In this document: piece by piece, positions 1-8,724 of the stretch
How the letters are laid out: each line of letters opens with the position of its first letter
Position numbering within the stretch: the first letter of the stretch is position 1
Source of the DNA: Nocardia asiatica NBRC 100129
GTDB lineage: Bacteria > Actinomycetota > Actinomycetes > Mycobacteriales > Mycobacteriaceae
Assembly (NCBI RefSeq): GCF_000308415.1
Contig: NZ_BAFS01000007.1
Location: 1 to 64,000, forward strand
Length of the DNA stretch: 64,000 nt
Reading direction: 5' to 3'
The notes under the pieces: generated by a model
Told to the model about the DNA's origin: nothing
Database searches by the model: none
Seen by the model: the letters and a program-made list of their open reading frames with translations, nothing else
Made by a program: the position numbers and the translations under genes

Positions 1-198
1 ACGTGGTTGAGGTGCGCTGGGCGCGTTGGTAGTCGAAGTCGGGATATTGCTGGACGGCGTCCGGCTGAGGTGCGGACGGTCCGTTCGCGGCTGGAGCGCC
101 TGCCGGTCCTCGGACGGGTGGGGTCCGTTCCTTGGCAGGCGGACCACTCAGGTCGAAGCGTGCGGCACTGCTGGTGCTTGGGCGAGTGGGGTTCGTGC

Positions 199-2661
199 CT
201 AGGGAGTCGGGTGGATCGAGGGGGCGGCGGGGTTGGGGAAGTCGGCCGGAATCTGCGCGCTGCCTGGGACTGGGGCGCTGCCGGGAGCTGGTGTGCTGCT
301 TGGGACTGCGGCGCTGTCGGGACCCGGGGTGCGCCCTGGGATCGGGGCGCTGTCGGGACCCGGGGTGCTGCCTGGGATCGGGGTGCTGCCTGGGATCGGG
401 GTGCTGCCGGGAGCCGGGGCGCTGTCTGGGGCCGGGGCGTTGCCTGGGGCCGGGGCGTTGCCGGGAGCCGGTGTACTGTCTGGGACTGGGGCGTTGCCTG
501 GGGCCGGGGCGTTGCCGGGAGCCGGTGTACTGCCTGGGGCCGGGGCGCTGCCCGGGGCTGGCGTACCGTCCGGGGCCGGGGTGCTGTCGGGTGCTGGGGC
601 GCTGCCCGGGATCGGGGCGCTGACCTGCGCCGCGACCGGGTTGCGGCTCATTTCCTCCTGATAGGTGTCGTTGTAGGTCTTCCACACCGTCGTGACGAGG
701 CCGGTGAGCTGGTTGAGGATCAGGGAGCCGCGTTCGAAGTCGGCGCGCAGGCCGTCGGGCACGGGGTAGGCGTTGCGCAGCGGGAGTCCGAGGACGCCCG
801 CGTCGGCGCCGAGTTGCCGGAAGCGGTCCAGGATGGTGCCGATCACTTCGACGACCTGCCCGTCTGCCGCGGTGTAGACGTAGCCGTTGGAGAACTGCGC
901 GTACTGCTGGCCGTGTGCGGCGGGCAGCACGTCGGATCGCGCGGTCCCGAGGGGTCCGTTCGGTCCGCCGGACCGGGACCAGTGCCTGGCGATGATGTTG
1001 TCGTGCACCATGTTCAGCAACTTGGTGGTGAGCGCGGCGAGGGCCGCCACGTCGGATTCGCTGGGTGCGGGGAGTTGGTTGTCGGGCGCGCCGGGCGTCT
1101 GGGCCGTGCCGGGCGCACCGGCGGCGATGTCGCGGATCCGATCCATCAGCGCGTACGCGGCATCGCCGGGGCAGGTGGTGTTACCGACGTCGCGGTGGGC
1201 GAAGACGATCGGCAACCGCACCGATTCACCCTGGGCATACGGGGTGAACGAGGTGCCCTCGGAGATCATCGTGGTGTGGCCCTTGGGATCGAGACCGGCG
1301 ACTTTGGTACGCCAGCCCACGAACGTCCCGATGGCCTCGATCGACGCCTCCGTCGGTTGCTCGGACTCGTAGTTGCCCATCAGCGCGACGCCTGAGGTGT
1401 TCTCGTTGAACCCGCCCGCGTGGGCGCCCTGCACGGGGCGGTCGAGGCCGCCGAAACGTCCTTCGAAGACCTGGCCGTACTTGTCCACCAGCGCGTTGTA
1501 GCCGATGTCGCACCAGCCCAACGTTTTCGCGTGGTAGGTGTAGATCGCGCGGACGATGCCCGCCGACTCCGCCTTGCTGTAGTCGTTGCGGCCCGCGGTG
1601 TGGTGCACCGTGACGCCGCCGAGGTTGTCGTCGTAGGTCGGCTGATCGCAGCGGATGGATTCGTCGGCGCCCCACTGCGCGCGGGTGATCACGCTCGGCC
1701 CGCCGCCGGGCAGCGCCGCGGCGACGTCGTGCAGCGTGCTGTCGGCAGCGCCGCGGCCCGGATCGATGAGTACGGCGGTCAGATCGGTGGACTGCTGGGC
1801 CGGATCGCCGGAACTCGGGGCAGGTTGCCGAGCCGGGTCGTCCACGGTCGGGTCGGTCTCCGCTATCGGCTGGATCGTCCCGGCGGCTGCCTGCTTGCGC
1901 GTGACAAGCACCTGGACCGCAGTGGTGTCGCCGACGTAGATCGGTTCGGTGCCGATGGTCGCGCCGGGGCCGGAACGGTCGGTGCGATGAGTGTCCACCG
2001 GTTCGGCGTCGTACCAGGGCCCCCAGGTGCCGTCGGGCTGCCGGGCGCGGATCGTGGCCGTGGTGTCCGCCAGTTGCTCGGCGGTGAGCGCGACCATGCT
2101 GAAGGGCGTCTCGCTGGAAAGTTCCTTCACCTGGGCCCCCACTTGGCCCATCAGTTCGGGGGTCACGGCGCCGGGAGACAGCGCGGGAGTGTCGGGCGTG
2201 GTGCCGGGCTGGAGCCGGGCGGGGTCGGCGATGAAGCGCACACTGCCCGGGGGCTGATCAGGGAAATTCGGGCCGGCGGTGATCTGGCCGGAAATGTTGG
2301 GATCAGAGGTTTGGCCGGAATGGGAACTGGGTAGTCGTATTTCTTCCCGCGGCTCGCCCGGTAGCCGGCCCGGAATCTGAATCGACTGTGGAATCGGCAG
2401 CATGCGCAGATCGGAAAGACGCAGATCCGGCAGGCTCAGGCCGGTGAGTTCGCGCAGGGGCAGCACGATATCGGGCGCGTGCGTGAGCGCGACCTCGGCG
2501 AGTTCGGCCGGTACGGCGGCCGGTTCGGTGTCGGCGGCGCTGCGGTAGTCGGTCGAATCGCTGGGCGCGAGGGTGGCGAGCGGGGCCGCTACCGCGATGG
2601 TCGTGACTACCGGGAGCACGTAGGAACGTTTCGGTTTGCGGTACCGCACGAGCGTCTCCAA
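199..2661 (-). CDS. Secreted N-acetylmuramoyl-L-alanine amidase (Amidase_2/PGRP fold) with LGFP-like repeats and a Pro-rich repeat tail
   Basis: The family cuts the bond between MurNAc and the stem peptide outside the membrane. A basic N-terminus and hydrophobic segment (residues 10–32) look like a signal peptide or anchor. The zinc amidase domain lies at about residues 325–510: VTVHHTAG carries the first ligand His (near 350) and AHRDVGNTTCPGD the last His and Cys. LGFP-like repeats follow at about 570–680 (LGTARSD, GVLGLPLRNAYP). The last ~120 residues are a six-residue repeat of the type PAPGNA/PIPGST, encoded by 18-bp DNA repeats, which probably vary in number. The position upstream of glf corresponds to Rv3811 of M. 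tuberculosis, which lacks such a tail as far as I recall. The ATG at 2661 precedes the signal-like segment directly. It is divergent from the SpoIID-type gene. The enzyme class is clear; the substrate is inferred. Confidence 0.88.
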   Translation of the reverse strand: METLVRYRKPKRSYVLPVVTTIAVAAPLATLAPSDSTDYRSAADTEPAAVPAELAEVALTHAPDIVLPLRELTGLSLPDLRLSDLRMLPIPQSIQIPGRLPGEPREEIRLPSSHSGQTSDPNISGQITAGPNFPDQPPGSVRFIADPARLQPGTTPDTPALSPGAVTPELMGQVGAQVKELSSETPFSMVALTAEQLADTTATIRARQPDGTWGPWYDAEPVDTHRTDRSGPGATIGTEPIYVGDTTAVQVLVTRKQAAAGTIQPIAETDPTVDDPARQPAPSSGDPAQQSTDLTAVLIDPGRGAADSTLHDVAAALPGGGPSVITRAQWGADESIRCDQPTYDDNLGGVTVHHTAGRNDYSKAESAGIVRAIYTYHAKTLGWCDIGYNALVDKYGQVFEGRFGGLDRPVQGAHAGGFNENTSGVALMGNYESEQPTEASIEAIGTFVGWRTKVAGLDPKGHTTMISEGTSFTPYAQGESVRLPIVFAHRDVGNTTCPGDAAYALMDRIRDIAAGAPGTAQTPGAPDNQLPAPSESDVAALAALTTKLLNMVHDNIIARHWSRSGGPNGPLGTARSDVLPAAHGQQYAQFSNGYVYTAADGQVVEVIGTILDRFRQLGADAGVLGLPLRNAYPVPDGLRADFERGSLILNQLTGLVTTVWKTYNDTYQEEMSRNPVAAQVSAPIPGSAPAPDSTPAPDGTPAPGSAPAPGSTPAPGNAPAPGNAPVPDSTPAPGNAPAPGNAPAPDSAPAPGSTPIPGSTPIPGSTPGPDSAPIPGRTPGPDSAAVPSSTPAPGSAPVPGSAQIPADFPNPAAPSIHPTP

Positions 2662-2717
2662 TCAAGTCGAACCGGTGATCACCTGCGATTCAGATTGCTT
2701 CCTGATGTATCAACGAT

Positions 2718-2744
2718 CACAATAGCCACAATAGTCACATAACT
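2718..2744. promoter_or_regulatory. Three 9-bp direct repeats in the shared amidase/SpoIID promoter region
   Basis: CACAATAGC, CACAATAGT and CACATAACT follow each other without gaps in the 226-bp divergent intergenic region, in an AT-rich patch of otherwise GC-rich DNA. Two copies carry a TCACA core 18 bp apart. This looks like a binding site for a dimeric or oligomeric regulator that could control both cell-wall genes. The regulator is unknown; MtrA-like recognition is a guess from the TCACA cores and the gene functions. Confidence 0.4.
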
Positions 2745-2887
2745 AAACCTCTCGTTGAGGATTATGGGGTTGCTTGAATGTAACTCTTGGATTGCCGCAG
2801 CATCTACAAAACTGCCGAGTCGATCCGCAACGGAAACCGTGGGAGTGAACGTATGCAGCGCAATGCGAGCACGCCGGGGGCAGAAAA

Positions 2888-4462
2888 ATGCTGGTGAGAT
2901 CTATCTTCAGGGGACATGCGCACGGTCGTCCCCATCGGCGTCCAAGCGGCTCGTTGATCAGTCCTGTTCTGTTGCTCATTGGAGTCTGGTCGATCGCCAG
3001 TACGGTCCTGGCCGTGGCTGTCGCGCCGGATTCTGTCCCCTTGCGGACACTGCCTGGACCGGGACACGGTCGCGGGATGAGCCAGTTGGGCGCGTTCGAG
3101 AGTGCCCTTGACGGGTGGTCGGCCGAACGTATCCTCGCGCACTACTATCCCGGTGCGGCGCTGGCCACCGTCGCGCCGACCGCTGTCCGTGTGCGGCTCA
3201 TGGAGCAGGACGGCTCGTCCCTCGACGCCTTCGCGGCCGCCGGTTTACGCGTGGGCGGCCGGGACGTCGCGCCCGGTCAGGTCGCGCACCTGACGCCGAT
3301 GCCCGGTGGTGGTGCGAATGTTGTCGTGACCGTGGGCTGCGACGGTTCGGTGTTGTGGCAGGCGTCGACCGACGACCCGTGGATTCATCCGCTCGATTCT
3401 CGGTCGAATCGACCTGCGGCAGAACACCTCACGCTGTGCAATGGCTCGGCCTATCGCGGTGCGCTGGGCGTCGCGCTCGAAAACGGCGCTGCCCGCGTGG
3501 TCAACCAGGTGGACGTCGAGGACTATCTGCTCGGTGTGGTCCCGGCCGAAGTGCAGGCCAACTGGGCGGACAAGGGCGCGGAGGAGGCGCTGCGCGCTCA
3601 GGCGATCGCGGCGCGCTCGTACGCCCTCGCCGAACAGCGTTATCCGTACGCGCAGACCTGCGACACCACTGCCTGTCAGAGGTACCCCGGTACCGCGCAG
3701 GAGGATTCGCGAACGGCAGCCGCCGTCGCGGCCACGGCGGGCGCCGTTCTGCTGCGTGCGGGCCGGATCCTGCGAGCGGAATACTCCGCCGCGCCCAGTG
3801 GCGGGGCACCCGTGGACATCCGGACTTCGGCCGTCGGACCGGCGCCCGGCGAGCTGGTCACCAGCGCGCCGCCCGAGGATCCGCGCAGGCAGGCGGTCAC
3901 CGAGTCTGCGATCGATGCCGAGTATCGCCGGATCGGCGGCGCGAGCAGCGCCATCGGCACGCCGCTCGGGCCGGAGATGATCCTGCCCCAGCGCGCCGGC
4001 ACCTACCGGCTCTACACCAACGGCGTCATCATCGTGACACCCACGCTCGGCGCGCAAGTCGTGGACTACTCGCGCATGGTGCAGCCGGCGCCGGAAGCGG
4101 GTGCGACGCAGAGCCTTCCATCTATGCCGATGCCAGTGCCTCCACTCGACACGGTCGCGCCAACTGGTGCGGGTCTACCTGATGCTGCTGTGCCCGATGG
4201 TGCGTCCATGCCCGGCGGCGTAGCTCAGGTTGGCGTGGCTCAGCCCGGCAGTGTGGCTCAGCCTGGTGGTGTGGCTCAGCCTGGTGGCGTGGTCCAGCCT
4301 GGTGGCGTGGCTCAGCCGGGTGGTGTGGTCCAGCCTGGTGACGGTGCCGCTGCGTCCGCTCGTGTTTCGACGCCCGGCAGTGCGGCTCAGCTCGGCGACG
4401 CCCCGCAGCTCGGTGGTGCCGCTCAGCGGCACCTTCGACATTCCGGCTCGGTTCGACGGTAG
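2888..4462 (+). CDS. Secreted SpoIID/LytB-domain protein, putative lytic transglycosylase, with LGFP-like repeat and VAQPGG tail
   Basis: SpoIID proteins cleave glycan strands from which stem peptides have been removed. A hydrophobic stretch at about residues 24–45 looks like a signal anchor. The SpoIID domain covers about 55–320: GHGRGMSQLGA near the start, then VEDYLLGVVPAEV, whose last Glu aligns with the catalytic Glu of SpoIID, then AIAARSYAL and TCDTTACQRYPG. The last motif keeps two Cys of the SpoIID metal site, but Ala stands where some Firmicutes proteins have His. One LGFP-like repeat sits at about 340–395. The C-terminus has repeated VAQPGG/VVQPGG hexapeptides (about 440–490), echoing the hexapeptide tail of the divergent amidase. 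The ATG at 2888 was chosen because it precedes the signal segment; no strong RBS is visible. The domain assignment is solid; the activity is inferred. Confidence 0.85.
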   Translation: MLVRSIFRGHAHGRPHRRPSGSLISPVLLLIGVWSIASTVLAVAVAPDSVPLRTLPGPGHGRGMSQLGAFESALDGWSAERILAHYYPGAALATVAPTAVRVRLMEQDGSSLDAFAAAGLRVGGRDVAPGQVAHLTPMPGGGANVVVTVGCDGSVLWQASTDDPWIHPLDSRSNRPAAEHLTLCNGSAYRGALGVALENGAARVVNQVDVEDYLLGVVPAEVQANWADKGAEEALRAQAIAARSYALAEQRYPYAQTCDTTACQRYPGTAQEDSRTAAAVAATAGAVLLRAGRILRAEYSAAPSGGAPVDIRTSAVGPAPGELVTSAPPEDPRRQAVTESAIDAEYRRIGGASSAIGTPLGPEMILPQRAGTYRLYTNGVIIVTPTLGAQVVDYSRMVQPAPEAGATQSLPSMPMPVPPLDTVAPTGAGLPDAAVPDGASMPGGVAQVGVAQPGSVAQPGGVAQPGGVVQPGGVAQPGGVVQPGDGAAASARVSTPGSAAQLGDAPQLGGAAQRHLRHSGSVRR

Positions 4463-4884
4463 GCACCTGTTCGCCGGTGTGGTGCGTTTGGCGTTGTCTG
4501 CTGGTGTAGGCCCCTGGTGCTGTGCCCGGAATCTGCCGATGTCTCGCGAGTGGCGCGGTCTGTGCCCGGGGTCTCGGCCCGTCGGCACGCGCGATCCCGG
4601 TGATGCGGTGTTGCCCCGCCGGGCCGTCCGTCGGTGCGACGTCTTCAGGAGGACCGTCGTCGGCTGCCAGGCCCAGGCCTGGCCGCTGTAGGAGGCGGTT
4701 TCCGGTGCGCTGTCCATGGCTTCGCGCTGTCCGCGCCCCCTTGTCGCATGCCGGCGTCCGTCTCGACCGCACCTGATCCGGCACTGCGTCGAGCGGTGAA
4801 ACTTCCTGCTCAATGAGGGTTGACCTTGACGTAGCGTCAACTTGCAAGCTGGTTACACCGACGAGAGAGGGGAGGACGAGGGTC
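4463..4884. other. Intergenic stretch upstream of the MerR gene
   Basis: About 420 bases without a convincing gene. ORFs here are GC-driven continuations of the repeat region of the upstream gene in other frames. The only clear signal is the dyad at 4826–4840. No terminator hairpin was recognised after the SpoIID gene. Confidence 0.5.
4826..4840. promoter_or_regulatory. MerR-type operator dyad upstream of the TipA-like regulator
   Basis: TTGACG TAG CGTCAA is a perfect 6+3+6 palindrome inside a longer imperfect dyad (TTGACC before, CTTGCA after). It lies 45 bases before the preferred GTG start, where a MerR protein would sit between the -35 and -10 of its own promoter. Autoregulation is inferred from this position. 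Confidence 0.6.
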
Positions 4885-5643
4885 GTGGCACCCGGGGAAT
4901 GGTCCATTCAGGATCTGGCGAAGGCGGCCGGTACCACCAGTCGCACGCTGCGCCACTACGGGCAGCTGGGGCTGTTGCCGCCCAGCCGGATCGGCGCCAA
5001 CGGGTACCGATATTACGACCAGGACTCCCTCGTGCGGTTGCAACGCATCCTGCTGCTGCGGGAACTCGGCCTCGGCCTCCCGGTCATCGCCGAAGTCCTC
5101 GCCGGAGAGCAGGGCACCGCCGCCGCGCTGCGCACGCACCTGCAACTGCTCCGGCAGGAACAGGACCGGATCCGGCGGCAGATCGAGTCGGTGCAAACCA
5201 CGCTGTACAAGACGGAAAGAGGTGAACAACTCGTGGCAGCAGAGGTTTTCGACGGCTTCGACCACACGCAGTACAAGGACGAGGTGATCGAACGCTGGGG
5301 CAAGGAGGCCTACGAGAGCGGTGACCGCTGGTGGCGCTCGATGTCCGACGCGGACAAGAAAGCCTTCCAGCAGACCCATCTCGACATCGCCGCGGACTAC
5401 GGCCGCGCACACGCCGACGGGCTCGCGCCCGGCGCCGACGAGGTGCAGGCCATCGTCCAGCGCCACTACGACTGGATCGGCATCGGCTGGCAGGGCCGTC
5501 CGGTGGTGAAGGAGGCGTTCGTCAACCTGGGCGAAATGTACGTCGCCGACCCGCGTTTCGCGGTCAACTACGACGTGCACGGCGCGGGCACCGCCGAGTT
5601 CGTGCGCGACGCGATGAAGGTCTACGCCGAGCAGCGGCTGTAG
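4885..5643 (+). CDS. MerR family regulator of the TipAL type (HTH plus TipAS-like domain)
   Basis: Residues 1–75 form a MerR winged helix (WSIQDLAKAAGTTSRTLRHYGQ, then GYRYYDQDSLVRLQ). A coiled-coil stretch follows to about 115 (LQLLRQEQDRIRRQIESV). The C-terminal ~135 residues resemble the antibiotic-binding TipAS fold (DEVIERWGKEAYESGDRWW). An in-frame ATG lies 24 codons upstream at 4813, but that would put the operator dyad inside the gene. The GTG at 4885 has GGAGG nine bases upstream, so it is preferred. TipA proteins respond to thiopeptides or other small molecules; the ligand here is unknown. A strong hairpin ends the gene. Confidence 0.85.
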   Translation: MAPGEWSIQDLAKAAGTTSRTLRHYGQLGLLPPSRIGANGYRYYDQDSLVRLQRILLLRELGLGLPVIAEVLAGEQGTAAALRTHLQLLRQEQDRIRRQIESVQTTLYKTERGEQLVAAEVFDGFDHTQYKDEVIERWGKEAYESGDRWWRSMSDADKKAFQQTHLDIAADYGRAHADGLAPGADEVQAIVQRHYDWIGIGWQGRPVVKEAFVNLGEMYVADPRFAVNYDVHGAGTAEFVRDAMKVYAEQRL

Positions 5644-5656
5644 ATCCGGGTCAACC

Positions 5657-5690
5657 GGCGACCGGTGCCTTGATTCAGGCACCGGTCGCC
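5657..5690. terminator. Hairpin terminator between convergent MerR and TetR genes
   Basis: A perfect 14-bp stem (GGCGACCGGTGCCT and its complement) with a 6-base loop lies 14 bases after the MerR stop. There is no U-tract on either side, as is common in actinobacteria. It could serve both converging genes. Confidence 0.7.
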
Positions 5691-5806
5691 GTCCCGGTGG
5701 TCAGCAGCCGCCCGCGGCATAGTTCGGCCCCGTCAGCGCCACAGTCGCGACCGCACTCCTGAGGCGGCCCGACTGGGTCGACGCGGAGGCAGCCGCACCG
5801 CATCCA

Positions 5807-6442
5807 CTAGGCGCGGTTGTCGTCCCGCCCGAGCGCGCGCATCAATTGATCCTCGGTGATCGGCGGAACCGGTAGGGGGTGGGCGGCTGCCGCGCGTAGT
5901 CCGTCGAGTATCAGGCCGAGGTGGCGGCGCCAGGCTTCGGGGGCGATGTGACTCGTCGCCTCGACGATCCTGGTGTGCGACCAGGTGATGAAGGCGATGT
6001 CCTCGAGTACCCAGTCGGTGCGCAGGACCCCGGCTTCCTGCGCGCGGGTGATGATCCGCCGCATCAGGCCGTGGCCGTACTCCTGGGCCTGCGCGATGGC
6101 GTGGCTGGGCGCCGACCGTACCGCGAGTTCGCTGAGCAATCGGTCGGCCGCTTGCAGCGCGCAGACCTGCTCGACCAGGTGAACGAACGACTCCCAAGGG
6201 TCGTCGATGGCCAGCGCTTCCTCGGCGATGCGGCTGCCCGCTTCGATCCGGTCCTCGACCGCGGCGGCGATGAGGTCGTCGCGGGTGGGGAAGCGGTTGT
6301 AGAGCGTGCCGATGGCGACTCCCGCGCGTGCGGCGATCTCCTTCAGCGGTGCGTCGAGCCCGCGCTCCTCGAAGACGGCCCGGGCGGCTGTCACGAGCGC
6401 GTCCCGGTTGCGCTGGGCATCGCTGCGTAACGGCTTGTCCAC
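5807..6442 (-). CDS. TetR family transcriptional regulator
   Basis: A 211-residue protein. Residues 8–55 are the TetR DNA-binding domain (RDALVTAARAVFEERG, EIAARAGVAIGTLYNRFPTRDDL). The remaining helical part is the ligand and dimer domain, with no recognisable ligand signature. The start is GTG at 6442. The gene is divergent from the SDR gene at 6551, and the ~108-bp gap holds a long inverted repeat that is the probable operator, so it likely represses itself and the SDR. Ligand unknown. Confidence 0.88.
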   Translation of the reverse strand: MDKPLRSDAQRNRDALVTAARAVFEERGLDAPLKEIAARAGVAIGTLYNRFPTRDDLIAAAVEDRIEAGSRIAEEALAIDDPWESFVHLVEQVCALQAADRLLSELAVRSAPSHAIAQAQEYGHGLMRRIITRAQEAGVLRTDWVLEDIAFITWSHTRIVEATSHIAPEAWRRHLGLILDGLRAAAAHPLPVPPITEDQLMRALGRDDNRA

Positions 6443-6469
6443 GGGCCGATCCTACAAACGGAGCAGCTC

Positions 6470-6540
6470 GAATAAGTTGAGCATAGGTTCAAGTTGGTGC
6501 TACCGTCGGTCGAGAACTTGAACCATGACTCAACTTATTC
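6470..6540. promoter_or_regulatory. Long inverted repeat, probable TetR operator for the divergent TetR/SDR pair
   Basis: Two 26-base arms (6470–6495 and 6515–6540) are inverted copies of each other with two mismatches, separated by 19 bases. Each arm holds AAGTTGAG and GGTTCAAG half-sites. The arms cover the whole control region of both genes, and the right arm ends just before the SDR ribosome binding site. A TTGAGC (6478) N17 TACCGT promoter-like pair overlaps it. Two TetR dimers could bind, one per arm. Confidence 0.75.
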
Positions 6541-6550
6541 GGGAGTGACA

Positions 6551-7273
6551 ATGTCCAAGACGATCGCGATCTTCGGATACGGCCCCGGTCTGGGCGTCGG
6601 CACCGGACGCCGATTCGGCCGCGAAGGGTTCCGGGTGGCCGTCATCGGGCGCGACCAGGACAAAGCGCGGCGGCACGCCGAGCAGCTGAGGGCAGAGGGC
6701 GTGGAGGCCGCCGCCTTCCCCGCGGACGTCACCGATGCCGCGCAGGTCACGGGTGTGATCGAGCAGATCGAGGCGACTTTCGGCGCGATCGACGTGGCGA
6801 TGCACGGCGCGGCGGGCAACATGAGCGACCGGCTTCCCTCGACCTTGAAGGTGGACATCCCCTCCCTCGATGTGCCGTTCGCGCTCAAACTGCACTCGCC
6901 GATCCTGGTGACGCGGGCGCTGGCGCCGAAGATGGTCGAGCGCGGCGCCGGGGCGCTGCTGTTCTCCTCGGGCTCGTCCGAGCATTTCGTGGCGCCCTAC
7001 CTGGCCAACTTCGGCATCGCGCTGGCCGCGCAGCGGGGCTACCTGCGCCAGCTCGAGGTGGAACTGCGCGGCACCGGCGTCTACGTCGGATTGCTCAACA
7101 TCGGCGCGCTGATCGACCGCAGCGAAGCCGCCCAGATCGTCGACGAGCACCCGGAACTGATCCCCGAGGGTCTCGAGCTCGCCCGGATCAGCGGCGACGA
7201 ACTCGGTGACCACTACTGGCGGCTGTACACCGAGCGGGACAAGGTCGAGCTCGACGTCGGTTTCCCGGCCTGA
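6551..7273 (+). CDS. SDR-like oxidoreductase lacking the canonical Tyr-Lys pair
   Basis: 240 residues with a Rossmann fold: FGYGPGLGVGTG is the nucleotide-binding turn (about 7–18) and HGAAGN replaces the usual NNAG. The substrate segment reads SSGSSEHFVAPYLANFGIAL. Aligning it with YxxxK of classical SDRs gives Phe and Leu at the catalytic Tyr and Lys positions, so normal SDR chemistry is doubtful. The ATG at 6551 follows GGGAG; an upstream in-frame start at 6494 falls inside the operator and is rejected. It is probably controlled by the divergent TetR gene. The fold is clear; the substrate is unknown. Confidence 0.8.
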   Translation: MSKTIAIFGYGPGLGVGTGRRFGREGFRVAVIGRDQDKARRHAEQLRAEGVEAAAFPADVTDAAQVTGVIEQIEATFGAIDVAMHGAAGNMSDRLPSTLKVDIPSLDVPFALKLHSPILVTRALAPKMVERGAGALLFSSGSSEHFVAPYLANFGIALAAQRGYLRQLEVELRGTGVYVGLLNIGALIDRSEAAQIVDEHPELIPEGLELARISGDELGDHYWRLYTERDKVELDVGFPA

Positions 7274-7337
7274 GCCCGGTCGCGGACAGCCGCCCTGCGC
7301 CGCGCCGACAGGCGCGATCATGTGGCCAGGGGAGTAA

Positions 7338-8717
<1,380 letters not shown>

Positions 8718-8724
8718 GACCCCG

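Noticed and set aside
7-1395. Long plus-strand ORF of 462 codons at the left edge
   Set aside because: It is the complement of the amidase gene; its Gly/Trp/Arg-rich repeats come from the antisense of the Pro-rich tail. Nothing was recognised in bases 1–198.
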